NCBI RefSeq assembly: GCF_002154725.1
Contig: NZ_MTAW01000184.1
Location: 109,654-173,653 of the forward strand
Source: Nostoc sp. 106C
Lineage (GTDB): Bacteria > Cyanobacteriota > Cyanobacteriia > Cyanobacteriales > Nostocaceae
Reading direction: 5' to 3'
DNA: 64,000 nt
A model generated the notes under the pieces. It was not told the DNA's origin. It searched no databases and worked only from the letters and a program-made list of their open reading frames with translations. Below, one piece after another: positions 1 through 9,522 of this stretch. Position 1 is the stretch's first letter, and each line of letters opens with the position of its first letter. A program made the position numbers and the translations under genes.

Positions 1-1
1 A

Positions 2-115
2 TTTGGACAAAAGATACCTTTTGGTCCTTTTCTGGCTTTTGGGGCTGCGATCGCTCTATTTGGCGGCGAAGCAATTTTATCTGCTTACCTACGGTTATTT
101 TTTCCAGTAAGTTAA
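2..115 (+). CDS. pilD: Prepilin peptidase (type IV leader peptidase), C-terminal end only
   Basis: This is the last 37 codons of a gene that begins before the window. The peptide carries IPFGPFLAFGAA followed by a hydrophobic stretch and ends LRLFFPVS. The GPFLA-type motif and terminal membrane segment are typical of the C-terminus of the aspartic prepilin peptidases (GspO/PilD, peptidase A24). These inner-membrane enzymes cleave and N-methylate type IV pilin precursors. The catalytic aspartates lie outside the window, so the call rests on the tail alone. TAA at 113-115 ends it. Confidence 0.6.
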   Translation, partial: FGQKIPFGPFLAFGAAIALFGGEAILSAYLRLFFPVS

Positions 116-730
116 ATATAGGAGGAAAAATAAATTAAAATTTCAAAATTTAAAATCTCTAGTTTTACATCTCTTTAGTCCATCATAAGAAACTGCTATC
201 CCCCATGACTGTAACCGTCATTACGCCATCGGTTCTTCAGATTTTGGTAATATTATCCTGTGACCAGTATTACCCTCTTAACGAGCTAATCGCTCATAAC
301 CTAGCAATACGAATTCTTGATTTGGGAGCAAGTATCCCCTGGAGGGGTTGGGGAAGGGCATCCTGCTGGGGGGTTAATATGCCAAGACCTTTACCGATAC
401 CTTCACAAGATAAAACAAATAACAGACTTGTATTGGCATAAGCATTTTCGTTAAGCTGGCAACCAAAGATGCAAAATAAGGTCTGAATTGCTTACAAGCG
501 TAATTTGACGATGTAATGAAGAGTGCTGAGTTAAGAGTACTGAGTGCTGAGTTAAAAGACCGCCCACAAGAACGGGGTATCAAATTTCTGTCTGGGCAAA
601 AAATTTCGCACACCAGAGGCTCGGCACCTACTGAGTACCTGAGTATTACTCAACACTCAACACTCGATTTTGTAATCCCCGTAGCTTTTTGACCCGTTTT
701 CGACCTCATTACCTACTTGATAAGATAAAA
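116..730. other. Intergenic gap with short tandem heptamer-like repeats
   Basis: I see no convincing gene in this 615-base gap. A 78-codon open frame at 205-441 has no ribosome-binding site and no family resemblance. Around 523-560 and 630-665 there are degenerate copies of a CTGAGTA/ACTCAACA-type short repeat. These resemble the short tandemly repeated repetitive sequences common in heterocystous cyanobacteria. The accD promoter should lie in the last part, but no clear -10/-35 pair was identified. Confidence 0.5.
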
Positions 731-1681
731 ATGGCAAACAACGAAGAATCACGCGGTTTAAAGTCACTATTGGATTGGTTTGCAAATCGGCGGAAATCCG
801 GAACTATCAGCCTCGAACCTCAAGAACGTGAAATTGCTGATGGATTATGGCATAAATGCTCTAAGTGTGGTGTATTGACATATACAAAAGACCTGAAAGC
901 AAATCAGATGGTTTGCGTTGAGTGCGGTCATCATAATCGGGTGGATAGCGATGAACGCATCCGCCAATTAATCGATCAAAACACTTGGAGACCGATGGAC
1001 GAGCATCTGCGTCCCACCGATCCCCTGCAATTTCGCGATCGCAAACCCTACAGCGATCGCTTACGGGAAATGCAGGAAAAAATCGGCTTAATAGATGCAG
1101 TTAAAACTGGGTTGGGTCAAATTAATGGTTTGCCCGTTGCTCTAGGAGTCATGGACTTTCGGTTCATGGGTGGGAGTATGGGTTCAGTTGTGGGCGAAAA
1201 ACTCACTCGCATGATTGAGCAAGCAACTCAGGGGCGTTATCCGGTAATTATCGTCTGCACTTCTGGTGGAGCAAGAATGCAAGAAGGAATGCTCTCCTTG
1301 ATGCAGATGGCTAAAATCTCCGCCGCCCTACAACGCCATCGCGACGCTAAACTTTTATATATTCCAATTTTGACTCATCCCACTACTGGTGGTGTCACAG
1401 CAAGTTTCGCTATGTTGGGCGATATCATTCTCGCAGAACCAAAGGCTACTATTGGTTTTGCTGGTCGGCGAGTGATTGAGCAAACCATCAGGGAAAAACT
1501 GCCAGAAGATTTTCAAACTGCTGAAGATCTACTCAAGCATGGTTTTGTAGATGATATTGTGCCCCGTACCCAGTTAAAGAACACTCTCGCCCAATTGATT
1601 GCTTTGCATCAGCCCATACCTACCGCCCCCCACATGGTTTTGTGGGAGAGCATGAGCTTGAGTTCTACCGCTGCTGAATAA
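731..1681 (+). CDS. accD: Acetyl-CoA carboxylase carboxyltransferase subunit beta
   Basis: AccD pairs with AccA to transfer the carboxyl group from carboxy-biotin (on AccB) to acetyl-CoA, giving malonyl-CoA for fatty-acid synthesis in the cytoplasm. The protein has 316 residues from ATG at 731. A longer open frame starts at TTG 689, but [10 protein letters not shown] is the usual kind of cyanobacterial N-terminus. The four-cysteine zinc ribbon is present (C43, C46, C62, C65), followed by the crotonase-fold domain with the glycine-rich segments [15 protein letters not shown] and [11 protein letters not shown] that form the acyl-CoA pocket and oxyanion hole. It appears monocistronic, and accA is not in the window. 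Confidence 0.96.
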   Translation: MANNEESRGLKSLLDWFANRRKSGTISLEPQEREIADGLWHKCSKCGVLTYTKDLKANQMVCVECGHHNRVDSDERIRQLIDQNTWRPMDEHLRPTDPLQFRDRKPYSDRLREMQEKIGLIDAVKTGLGQINGLPVALGVMDFRFMGGSMGSVVGEKLTRMIEQATQGRYPVIIVCTSGGARMQEGMLSLMQMAKISAALQRHRDAKLLYIPILTHPTTGGVTASFAMLGDIILAEPKATIGFAGRRVIEQTIREKLPEDFQTAEDLLKHGFVDDIVPRTQLKNTLAQLIALHQPIPTAPHMVLWESMSLSSTAAE

Positions 1682-1846
1682 GAGGAATGAGGGACTAGGG
1701 GACGCGGGGACGCGGATATGAGGAGATTGCCCTTTTGCTTTCAATGGCACTTAAATAAGCCGACACAGGACGCCGAGAACATTCATTCAAAAATCCTCCG
1801 CGTCACTGAGTCTCTATGTCGCCGCGTCAGCCCCAATTCCCACCTC

Positions 1847-3247
1847 CTAATGCGGTTCTTTAACAAACATGAGTGGCACAATCGCTACTAAGCGACAGAC
1901 GCTAGAAAGGGCAAACAATCCTAGTAAACCGCCTTGTTCACCAAATTGAGCGATAAAGCTACCAATAGTTGTGCCCAAAGCACCACTCACTCCAGCTACA
2001 GCCGATGCGATCGCGAAATAGATTGATTGATTTTTTACTGGTGCAATTCCCAGTTGCATATTGTTATTGCACAAATCGATTGCCGCCCAAGTTCCTCCAG
2101 TGAAGATGTGTAATAGCGGCAACCACAGCCAAATATTCCAAGTATTAGCACTAACACCCATCCACAACAACGGTGTCAATGCCACTAAAATTCCAATCAA
2201 CATCAAAATCCGGCGATTGCCTATTTTGTCTGCCAACTTACCCCACAGAACAATCAAAAGCATATTAGCTCCAGCCTGAAGGCTACCGTAGAGCGTCACA
2301 TAACTCACATCTAGATGAAGCTGATCTAGCATATAGAAGTTGAAAAAAGGAGCGCTGATGTTAACAGCCAGCATCCATAAGCCGAAATAAAGTAAAAACC
2401 TTAAAAAGTTACAGTTACTCCAGATGCTAGCAAACTCGTTTGGTGGAGTAGGTATTTTGTCTTTTTCAGTGTCAGCATATTCACTGCTTTGCTGGTACTT
2501 TACAAGACTACTGTTTTGTAATGCTGGATTCATGTCCACCTGAAAGTACTGACATCCCAAGCTAATTAGCCCAAACACGATACCTGCAAGCAGAACTACT
2601 CCATAACCTTGTAGAGTTCCACCATACCAATGTGATACAGCTAGCCCCGCCAAAGGTACGCAGAGCAAATTAGTCAAGCTAGCTGCACTATTGCGGATGC
2701 CGAAATAGCTACCCCGCAATCGCCGAGGAACTATCATGGCCAGCCAACTCAGCCATGATGCAGTTCCTAGCCCCCCTAAAAGGCTGCTGAACAGGACAAC
2801 CCATAATGTTAATAGTATTAACTGCCCAGAAGTCAGTCCGAGCCAGCTTGAGCCGATAATGCCAATACCTAGAATCAACCATAGTAAACGAGCAATCCCA
2901 TGAGTCCTAACGGAATAGTAGAAACGGCTACTGCTGCGTTCTGACAAGTAAGCACCCAACGGCTGAATTAAATTCACTAGCATGGGGATAGATGACAGCA
3001 TCCCAAATACCACTGGACTAGCACCCAACTCCAACAAAAAATTGCTGAGTAAAATTCCCCCAGTAGCCACACCGAAAACTGTCGCAAAGACAGCATCTAG
3101 AGTAGAAGCTCTCAAACTGGTGCGAATACCATCCTTAAAAACTTGAGGATTGGTTTTTGTGGTAGAAGCCAGTGCTGATTGTGGCGTAGTAATCTGGGTA
3201 ATTTCCAGAGCCACAGGCGCGGCTTTTTGAATCGGAACAGAAGTCAT
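1847..3247 (-). CDS. MFS family transporter (12-TM permease)
   Basis: This is a 466-residue integral membrane protein with about twelve hydrophobic segments and a longer polar loop near residues 240-275, as in major facilitator superfamily permeases with two six-helix bundles. The segment GKLADKIGNRRILM between helices resembles the MFS signature loop (GxLaDrxGrR). The N-terminal 40 residues are polar and cytoplasmic. Substrate cannot be read from sequence. The gene is convergent to accD and divergent from the sugar-binding lipoprotein gene at 3407, with a 159-base shared upstream region. An efflux or sugar role is possible. Confidence 0.75.
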   Translation of the reverse strand: MTSVPIQKAAPVALEITQITTPQSALASTTKTNPQVFKDGIRTSLRASTLDAVFATVFGVATGGILLSNFLLELGASPVVFGMLSSIPMLVNLIQPLGAYLSERSSSRFYYSVRTHGIARLLWLILGIGIIGSSWLGLTSGQLILLTLWVVLFSSLLGGLGTASWLSWLAMIVPRRLRGSYFGIRNSAASLTNLLCVPLAGLAVSHWYGGTLQGYGVVLLAGIVFGLISLGCQYFQVDMNPALQNSSLVKYQQSSEYADTEKDKIPTPPNEFASIWSNCNFLRFLLYFGLWMLAVNISAPFFNFYMLDQLHLDVSYVTLYGSLQAGANMLLIVLWGKLADKIGNRRILMLIGILVALTPLLWMGVSANTWNIWLWLPLLHIFTGGTWAAIDLCNNNMQLGIAPVKNQSIYFAIASAVAGVSGALGTTIGSFIAQFGEQGGLLGLFALSSVCRLVAIVPLMFVKEPH

Positions 3248-3406
3248 AAATTAAATTTTTACGGATGACGTACCGTAGGATGAGTCTAGTTGCCGATAAT
3301 TTCTCGTCATTCTATCTTGCCTCTCTCAATAAAAATTCAGATTCGTTAAACCTCAGTTATCAACTACAAACGATATAAGTAAGGACAGAGAAACTGTAAT
3401 TATTAC

Positions 3407-4657
3407 GTGATTAGAAGCAGGTTGTTCAAGTTTTTCGGACTGGCAATAGCGATCGCGATCGCCATTATTGGTTGCCACAGTCTATCACTACCAAGCGCAT
3501 CCACAAAAGTTACTGTCAAACTTAGCGGTTGGGGAGGCAATCAAGTTGAGCAAAAACTCCTCAAACAGGTATTACAAGACTTTGAAGCACAGCACCCCAA
3601 GATCCAAGTCAAGTATGAGGTGATTTCCGACCAATACATGGACGTAATCAAAACTCGCTTGGTTGGGGAAGCCGCACCCGATGTTTTCTATCTGGATGCG
3701 CTGGAGGCTCCTTTCCTGATGAGTCAAGATGTTTTGGAACCGCTAGATGCTTACATTACTCCCGAATTTGACTTAGCAGACTTTGAAACTAACCTACTTA
3801 ATAGCTTCAAATACCAAAACCGAATTTACGGTTTCCCCAAAGACTATTCCACCCTGTCACTGTTTTACAACAAAAAAGCCTTCGCCACCGCAGGCTTGGC
3901 TAGTCCGCCAACTACTTGGGAGGAATTACGCAGCTACTCTCGGCAGTTAACAGGCAAACTGAACAAATATGGCTTTGGGGAAATTCCCGAACTAGCACGT
4001 CAAGCTTATAAAATCAAAGCCTTTGGCGGGCAAATCATTGGTCAAAATGATTACGCAACCTTTGCTAGGGAAGGGAGTTTGCAGGGATTGCAGTTGGTAG
4101 TAGACCAGTATCAAAAAGACCATTCCTCCGCCCAAAAATCTGATGTGGGAACGAGTTCAGGTAGCGAAATGTTTGGTCAGAATAAGGTGGCAATGGTAAT
4201 TGAAGGCAACTGGGCAATTCCTTACCTGAATGACACTTTTCCCAATCTGGAGTTTGCTACCGCAGAATTGCCGACAATGAATGGCATAAAAAACACTATG
4301 GTTTTTACCGTTGCCTACGTGATGAATAAACAAGCAAAACACAAAGCTGAAGCTTGGGAATTAATTTCCTATCTTACAGGTAAAGAAGGGATGCAAAAGT
4401 GGACGGGAACAGGGTTTGCGCTACCAACAAGGAAATCTGTAGCAGAGAAATTAGGCTACGACAAAGACCCGTTGCGATCGCCATTTGTCAGTGGTGTGGC
4501 CTACGCTACACCTTGGCAAGCAGGTAAATATCCAGCTGCGATCGTCAATAACTTTGATAACCAGTTTATTAGCGCCTTGTTAGGGCAACAACCATTAAAG
4601 CAGACAATGATACGGGCAGAAATTGAAGCGAACAAGCAAATTAAAGCGATGCAGTAA
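3407..4657 (+). CDS. Sugar ABC transporter substrate-binding lipoprotein
   Basis: This 416-residue protein starts at GTG 3407. The N-terminus is a lipoprotein signal with a hydrophobic core and lipobox ending in Cys (AIIGC). The rest is a family 1 extracellular solute-binding protein of the MalE/UgpB type: GWGGNQVEQKLLKQVLQDFE, then PDVFYLDALEAPFL, then FGQNKVAMVIEGNWAIPYL. Such proteins capture oligosaccharides or polyols in the periplasm for MalF/MalG-type permeases. The likely partner permeases are at 13976-15717, about 9 kb downstream. Its last 17 bases overlap the 3' end of the convergent glycosyltransferase gene. The ligand is not determinable; glucosylglycerol- or trehalose-type osmolytes are among the options known for cyanobacterial homologues. 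Confidence 0.85.
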   Translation: MIRSRLFKFFGLAIAIAIAIIGCHSLSLPSASTKVTVKLSGWGGNQVEQKLLKQVLQDFEAQHPKIQVKYEVISDQYMDVIKTRLVGEAAPDVFYLDALEAPFLMSQDVLEPLDAYITPEFDLADFETNLLNSFKYQNRIYGFPKDYSTLSLFYNKKAFATAGLASPPTTWEELRSYSRQLTGKLNKYGFGEIPELARQAYKIKAFGGQIIGQNDYATFAREGSLQGLQLVVDQYQKDHSSAQKSDVGTSSGSEMFGQNKVAMVIEGNWAIPYLNDTFPNLEFATAELPTMNGIKNTMVFTVAYVMNKQAKHKAEAWELISYLTGKEGMQKWTGTGFALPTRKSVAEKLGYDKDPLRSPFVSGVAYATPWQAGKYPAAIVNNFDNQFISALLGQQPLKQTMIRAEIEANKQIKAMQ

Positions 4658-5906
4658 TACGCTCAATCGCATCACACGCCATCCCAACCCCATTTTCTGC
4701 TTGAATAATACGTCCGATTTCTGCTGCTTTAGCTGCATAGTTGGGATTTTCTAATAATTCACGTAACTCCTTAGCTACTCGTGCCGCTAAATACTGCTTA
4801 CGGGAAATATTACGCGAAGTTCCCAGACGTTCAACTCTTGCTGCATTGTCTGGCTGATCATGGCTATAGGGCATCACCAGCGTTGGACAACCTGCCCGTA
4901 ATGCTTGAGCCGTTGTACCAATGCCACCTTGATGAACAATTGCACAAGCACGAGGAAAAATCTGAGAATATGGCGCATAGTTCACAGCAATAATCTCTTG
5001 TGTGAGGTTCTCTGGAGGCGCATTCTTGCCAATCAGCAAAACTGCACGCCGATTTAGGAGCTTTGCAGCTGCGATGCTCTCTTGGTAAAAGCTACCAGGA
5101 GCCATGACTGCGGCTGAACCAAGGGTAAAAACGATTGGCGGTTCACCTGAATTCAAAAATTGTGTGAGTTCTGGTGTCAGTTTCACTCCGCTCTCGCTGC
5201 CATCATAAAATGTAAATCCTGTAATGACCGTATTTACCGGCCAATCAGGTTGAGGCTTGGCGAATGCTGACGAGAACATTGCTAGCACAAGGTAGGGAGA
5301 ATACTTATCATCAATGAAGGGATTGCCAACGAGTGCAGGTAAGCCTAGTTCGCGCCGCAGTTGATCAATCGGTTCCGCCCAAGATTTAGCAACTACTTTT
5401 GATAATTGAATAATGCCTCGGTTGATAACAGAACCAAACCCGCGCAGTTTGGCTAGAAATGGAAATACAGGGATTACCGATGGGTCGTAAACAGAGAGAA
5501 ATGAGGCAGGTTGCAGGACAGCGAACGCCCACGGAATCCCTAATTTTTCTGCAACCAACCGAGCCGCCACGACCCCTTCACCCGTAACGATCAAGTCTGC
5601 ATCTTTCGCACTGTTGATTAAATCTGTGTAGGTTTCACGTAAATTCGCGACAACCCAATTTTTGATAACATATTCTGTACCCGCTTTTAAATCCATCATC
5701 CGTGTCATCTCTTGAGGATTACTCAAAGCAGTATTGTCAGGGCGCATCCGATAAAACTCGAATCCCAAAGCTGTAATTTTGCTTTCATATTCTTTGTGCG
5801 TTGCAAATACTACATCATGACCACGCTTTTGTAATTCCAGTGCGATCGCAATTTTGGGATGCAGATCGCCAAAAGAACCAATGGTGGTTAAAACAATACG
5901 ACTCAC
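4641..5906 (-). CDS. Family 1 glycosyltransferase (UGT/MGT type)
   Basis: A 421-residue GT-B-fold enzyme. The N-terminal acceptor domain opens with SRIVLTTIGSFGDLHPKIAIALELQ, the usual start of macrolide/sterol-type glycosyltransferases. The C-terminal nucleotide-sugar domain has VHQGGIGTTAQALRAGCPTLVMPYSHDQPDNAARV, matching the UGT signature (HxGGxGT...P..DQ..NA). It is expected to transfer a sugar from a UDP- or dTDP-sugar to a small hydrophobic acceptor such as a carotenoid, sterol or polyketide. The acceptor is unknown. It is the most downstream member of a reverse-strand glycosyltransferase block. Confidence 0.85.
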   Translation of the reverse strand: MSRIVLTTIGSFGDLHPKIAIALELQKRGHDVVFATHKEYESKITALGFEFYRMRPDNTALSNPQEMTRMMDLKAGTEYVIKNWVVANLRETYTDLINSAKDADLIVTGEGVVAARLVAEKLGIPWAFAVLQPASFLSVYDPSVIPVFPFLAKLRGFGSVINRGIIQLSKVVAKSWAEPIDQLRRELGLPALVGNPFIDDKYSPYLVLAMFSSAFAKPQPDWPVNTVITGFTFYDGSESGVKLTPELTQFLNSGEPPIVFTLGSAAVMAPGSFYQESIAAAKLLNRRAVLLIGKNAPPENLTQEIIAVNYAPYSQIFPRACAIVHQGGIGTTAQALRAGCPTLVMPYSHDQPDNAARVERLGTSRNISRKQYLAARVAKELRELLENPNYAAKAAEIGRIIQAENGVGMACDAIERITASL

Positions 5907-6104
5907 TTTTTTGTCTCTCAGTCAGCAGCACTGATAATCAACATAATTGATTGATTTTAAACCTTGCCTTCAGCAATTTACCAAATATTGCTATTTCTTT
6001 ATCTGCTGTAATTATTGCAGCTTGAAGTCTCATAAAAAATCTAGACGCACTATCCCTCTGTGAGTTCTTCTCTAAACAGCGATCGCTCTTTTGGTTGACT
6101 TTTG

Positions 6105-7226
6105 TTAATCAATCTCCAGAAGCTCTTTGAGATAATTAATCGCTGTTTTGGGAGCTAGGTGAGTCATGCAAGGATGATTTTCAACCAAGCAGAACTTGTT
6201 TTTAAAATGGTGCTCCTGGCAGATGGTACACTTAAAATCTGACAGGGCTATTTTTACATGGGGTTGTCGGGGTGCCCAAAGCCTAATTGGACTAGCACCG
6301 TCACCATCTGCGTCATTACCAAAAATTGCGACTGTGGGGCAGCCAACAGCAGCAGCAATGTGCAGTAGCCCACTATCAAGAGTAATACAAACTTTCGCCT
6401 GGCAGCATGTACCAGCTAATTCAGTTAGCGAGGTTTTCCCTCTCAGGTCGATCAAGGAATTTTCTTTTAACAAATCCTCTTCTGTATTATTAGAGTAGTA
6501 TAAAGTCTGCTGAATTTTCGGACTGCTACCAACTAAGCCAACTGTGAGTCGTTGGCTTTCACACCAGTTAATTACTTGTTTCCAGTAGCTTACTGGCCAC
6601 ATTTTGGCAGGGCGCGTGGCTGTAACACTAATGATTACATCAGGGACAGAAAAATTTGGCTGTTTACTAGGTAATTCTAATTTTAAAAAATCGGTTTCTA
6701 CATAGGCAATTCGACAGAAAATTTCACTGATATAGTTACTACTAAGAATCTCTTGATGTCTTTGGATAAATGCTGGACTGTTCCAGTCTGGATCGCTAAT
6801 AATCTTCTGTACTAGGTCGTGACTAGCGTCTAGCTTGAGGCGAAAATCTTCAGATAAAGCACCTCCTGCAACATACGTAGGGCGGATAGCAGTAACCGTG
6901 ACTAAGTTAATTTCACTAAACTCATCACAATTAATTGCTAAATCATAAGAACCAGCAACTTCATAACGTTGACGAACAGCTTTAGCAAGGGTTTCAAGGA
7001 AGTCTGGACTGTCAGCATAAAGTGAAAATCGCCAGTCAATATATGGACTATGAATTTCAAAATCCTTGGTAATTTCACTGCCAAAAAAATCTAATATGCA
7101 ATTAGGATATTTTTCTTTCAGACCTCTTAAAAGTGGTGTAGTTATTACAAAATTACCCACTTTAGTAGAAGAAAAAACAGCTATATGAGGATTTGCACGC
7201 AAAGGTTGATTAGAAAAAATTTCCAT
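6105..7226 (-). CDS. Glycosyltransferase family 9 (heptosyltransferase-like)
   Basis: About 373 residues from ATG at 7226; the frame extends six codons further to 7244. It resembles ADP-heptose:LPS heptosyltransferases. The N-terminus has PHIAVFSSTKVGNFVITTPLLRGLKEKYP, where the G(N/D)-x3-TP element of GT9 is visible. The C-terminal half has CITLDSGLLHIAAAVGCPTVAIFG, the conserved donor-binding (D-S-G-x3-H-x-A) motif. A cysteine-rich tail (CTICQEHHFKNKFC) is unusual and may bind metal. It lies between the GT1 gene and the GT2-methyltransferase gene, separated from the latter by a strong palindrome at 7254-7286. A role in cell-surface polysaccharide assembly is inferred. Confidence 0.8.
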   Translation of the reverse strand: MEIFSNQPLRANPHIAVFSSTKVGNFVITTPLLRGLKEKYPNCILDFFGSEITKDFEIHSPYIDWRFSLYADSPDFLETLAKAVRQRYEVAGSYDLAINCDEFSEINLVTVTAIRPTYVAGGALSEDFRLKLDASHDLVQKIISDPDWNSPAFIQRHQEILSSNYISEIFCRIAYVETDFLKLELPSKQPNFSVPDVIISVTATRPAKMWPVSYWKQVINWCESQRLTVGLVGSSPKIQQTLYYSNNTEEDLLKENSLIDLRGKTSLTELAGTCCQAKVCITLDSGLLHIAAAVGCPTVAIFGNDADGDGASPIRLWAPRQPHVKIALSDFKCTICQEHHFKNKFCLVENHPCMTHLAPKTAINYLKELLEID

Positions 7227-7253
7227 AATGATAAAATATGGCAACAGTCTCTT

Positions 7254-7286
7254 AGATTCCCGACTTCTTAAAGAAGTCGGGAATCT
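7254..7286. repeat. 33-bp palindrome, copy 1 of 3 (AGATTCCCGACTT family)
   Basis: An almost perfect inverted repeat with arms AGATTCCCGACTTCTT and its complement around a single central base. On the plus strand it is followed by TTTTT, but both flanking genes run on the minus strand, so it is not simply their terminator. Near-identical palindromes occur at 36010-36042 and 63537-63569. Confidence 0.85.
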
Positions 7287-7307
7287 TTTTACTTTTTACT
7301 AAATTAT

Positions 7308-8750
7308 CTAGCTAGTAAGTTTTTGAATAATAACCTGATACCCTTTAAATACAATCTGAATTTTATCTCTAAAAATTGTTAAAAAAGCATCTATAGCCAG
7401 CTTAGGGTGTTGAGTGAGATTATTCTGAACTTCAGGCCAATTGTAATCATCAAAAATTATTACTCCTTTGACTTTAACTAAACGCCAACTCAAGACAGCA
7501 TCTTCAAGCACATTAGAGGCTATATGAGAACCATCAATGTAGAGAAAATCATAAGTATCTAAAGAAAGCGTTCGCAAGACTTCCTGAGATATACCAACAA
7601 TTTTTTCAACTTTATCAGCTGAGCCTGTTAGAGCTATATTAAATTCAAATCTTGTTTCTAGAGATTTAATACAATCCGCATCTAAATTTTGATGCTCACA
7701 ACTTCCCTCAAATGTATCTATACAGGTAATTTTGGCTGATTCATGAGTCAAGATATTATCAAGCAGCCAACTAGTCGCTCTTCCTTCCCAACTACCTATT
7801 TCTAAAAACTTGAGATTTGGTAAATTTGCAAAGTTTTTTAATACCTGTTGCCAAAGACAAATATGAATACTAAACCAATCTTGAGTAAATTGATAACCTT
7901 TATATATACAATTTTTTAAATATTGCTGGCGCTGTAAATATAAAAAATGTTCCTCTTCAATTTTATAAGCCTGCTCCAATAAATTTGGCTTTATATGATA
8001 TAGTTCTTGAGATTCACCTGGCGGTAATTGAAACTTCGTAATTTGTTTATCAAATGCATTATCAGGATATCGGATATATTCGACAGTTTCTAAGTTAGTT
8101 TTGCCAATAGTAAAAAATTTTGAGAGCAAAGCCTGATAAGCACAATCTTCCGTTTTAGTTTGTTTATGTATCTCATCTTCAAAAAATCCCTCAATAAACT
8201 CATGACACTCTCTCCTAACGCACAAGTTTAGAGGTAGACTTTTTTCGATAGCATCTTGCCAATATGGATGAATTTTATCTTGAGTTTTGACCTTAGACCT
8301 AATTACATCAAAACGCTTTTCTGGCAATTTAATTGTCAAGTTATAATTATCACTTGCAAGTTGAAAAGATGAAATATTTGCAGGCTTATCTTGTAATAGC
8401 ATAAAGCAGACATAGATATGTTCTGGTAAAAATAAATCGTCTGCATCACAAAAAAATATAATTTCACCTTGCGAATTTTTTACGCCTGTATTTCTAGCTG
8501 ATCCTGCACCTCGATTGAAACTGTGATTTACGACATTACAAAAAGAGTTTTTGCAGACAAACTCATCTACAAGAGATAAAGTATTATCAATTGAAGCATC
8601 ATCAACAATAATTATTTCTGCATTAATTAGTTGCGAATGAATGTAGCTTTTCTGGAAAAAATCAATGCTCTGGATAATACTTTCTAAGGTTCTGACTACA
8701 ACATTCTCACAATTAAATGCTGGTACTATAACTGAAAAAGAACTGAGCAT
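7308..8750 (-). CDS. Bifunctional GT2 glycosyltransferase - class I SAM methyltransferase
   Basis: A 480-residue fusion. Residues 1 to about 240 form a GT-A family 2 glycosyltransferase: SFSVIVPAFNCENVVVRTLESI, then IIIVDDASIDNTL and IIFFCDADDLFLPEHI with the metal-binding DAD (DxD). The C-terminal part, about 310-480, is a class I methyltransferase of the Methyltransf_24 type: LKFLEIGSWEGRATSWLLDN (SAM-binding motif I), CIDTFEGS, and YDFLYIDGSHIASNVLEDA followed by GVIIFDDYNW. The fusion suggests transfer of a sugar followed by O-methylation of a surface glycan. It is unusually AT-rich compared with neighbours. Substrates are unknown. Confidence 0.82.
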   Translation of the reverse strand: MLSSFSVIVPAFNCENVVVRTLESIIQSIDFFQKSYIHSQLINAEIIIVDDASIDNTLSLVDEFVCKNSFCNVVNHSFNRGAGSARNTGVKNSQGEIIFFCDADDLFLPEHIYVCFMLLQDKPANISSFQLASDNYNLTIKLPEKRFDVIRSKVKTQDKIHPYWQDAIEKSLPLNLCVRRECHEFIEGFFEDEIHKQTKTEDCAYQALLSKFFTIGKTNLETVEYIRYPDNAFDKQITKFQLPPGESQELYHIKPNLLEQAYKIEEEHFLYLQRQQYLKNCIYKGYQFTQDWFSIHICLWQQVLKNFANLPNLKFLEIGSWEGRATSWLLDNILTHESAKITCIDTFEGSCEHQNLDADCIKSLETRFEFNIALTGSADKVEKIVGISQEVLRTLSLDTYDFLYIDGSHIASNVLEDAVLSWRLVKVKGVIIFDDYNWPEVQNNLTQHPKLAIDAFLTIFRDKIQIVFKGYQVIIQKLTS

Positions 8751-8776
8751 GTTAAATTTCCTGAATTTGTGTAAGC

Positions 8777-9343
8777 CTATTCAAAAACTACATCTTCGTA
8801 AAGCTCTTCTATTGTTCCTTCAAAATTAATACTGTGTAGTCGAAATGATGTAGTTTCTGCTGTGTAAGATTGCAAAACCCACAGTCCTTCATGATTACGG
8901 CGAAAACACTCTACTCGCTGACGTTTGGTGTTAATTAAAACGTACTCTTGCAAACTTTCTAAACTTTGATAATCAGCGAATTTGTCTCCCCGATCAAAGG
9001 CTTCTGTAGAGTTAGATAAAACTTCGACAATTAAACAAGGAAATTTTTTATATGCAGGAGTTTCCTGATCTCGTTGATCGCAAGTCACCATCACATCAGG
9101 ATAGTAATATCGATTTAGAGTTTCGATACGTGCTTTCATGTCAGCGATATACACACGACAGCCTGAACCGCGTACATGATTACGAAGCAGAGCAAATAGA
9201 TTCCCAGCTATGGTAACGTGGGGGTCAAGCGCTCCAGCCATTGCATAAATATAGCCGTCGATGTATTCGTGTTTGATGTCGCTTTTTTCCTCCATTTGGA
9301 GGTATTCTTCAGGGGTGAGGTAGATTTTAGGAGAAGCAATCAT
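8777..9343 (-). CDS. Uma2-family (DUF820) endonuclease-like protein
   Basis: A protein of about 188 residues with the hallmarks of the Uma2/DUF820 family, a PD-(D/E)XK restriction-endonuclease fold greatly expanded in cyanobacteria: YLTPEEYLQMEEKSDIKHEYIDGYIYAMAG, then YYPDVMVTCD, then FPCLIVEVLSNSTEAFDRGDKFADYQSLESLQEYVLI. The D...ExL core is intact. I chose ATG 9343 because a GAGG sits nine bases upstream; a further in-frame ATG at 9367 would add eight residues. It lies inside the glycosyltransferase block with no obvious functional link. Biological role is unknown for most members. Confidence 0.85.
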   Translation of the reverse strand: MIASPKIYLTPEEYLQMEEKSDIKHEYIDGYIYAMAGALDPHVTIAGNLFALLRNHVRGSGCRVYIADMKARIETLNRYYYPDVMVTCDQRDQETPAYKKFPCLIVEVLSNSTEAFDRGDKFADYQSLESLQEYVLINTKRQRVECFRRNHEGLWVLQSYTAETTSFRLHSINFEGTIEELYEDVVFE

Positions 9344-9522
9344 ATTTAAAACCTCAAGGTTAAGCAATGGGTATTTCTTGATGTATTTTCTAGAATAACT
9401 TTTGTAAGCGATCGCCTACTCCCCATTCGATAGATCTATACCACTAATCAGTTAAATATATAATCTTTTAAAACTAAAAATTATTCCCACATCATAGACA
9501 TATTCAAGATATTAATTAATGG

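Noticed and set aside
205..441. 78-codon open frame upstream of accD
   Set aside because: No ribosome-binding site, irregular composition, no family resemblance; it lies in repeat-rich intergenic DNA.
7254..7286. Palindrome as a simple terminator of the upstream reverse-strand gene
   Set aside because: The T-run is on the plus strand while both neighbours are on the minus strand, and the same palindrome recurs elsewhere in other contexts.
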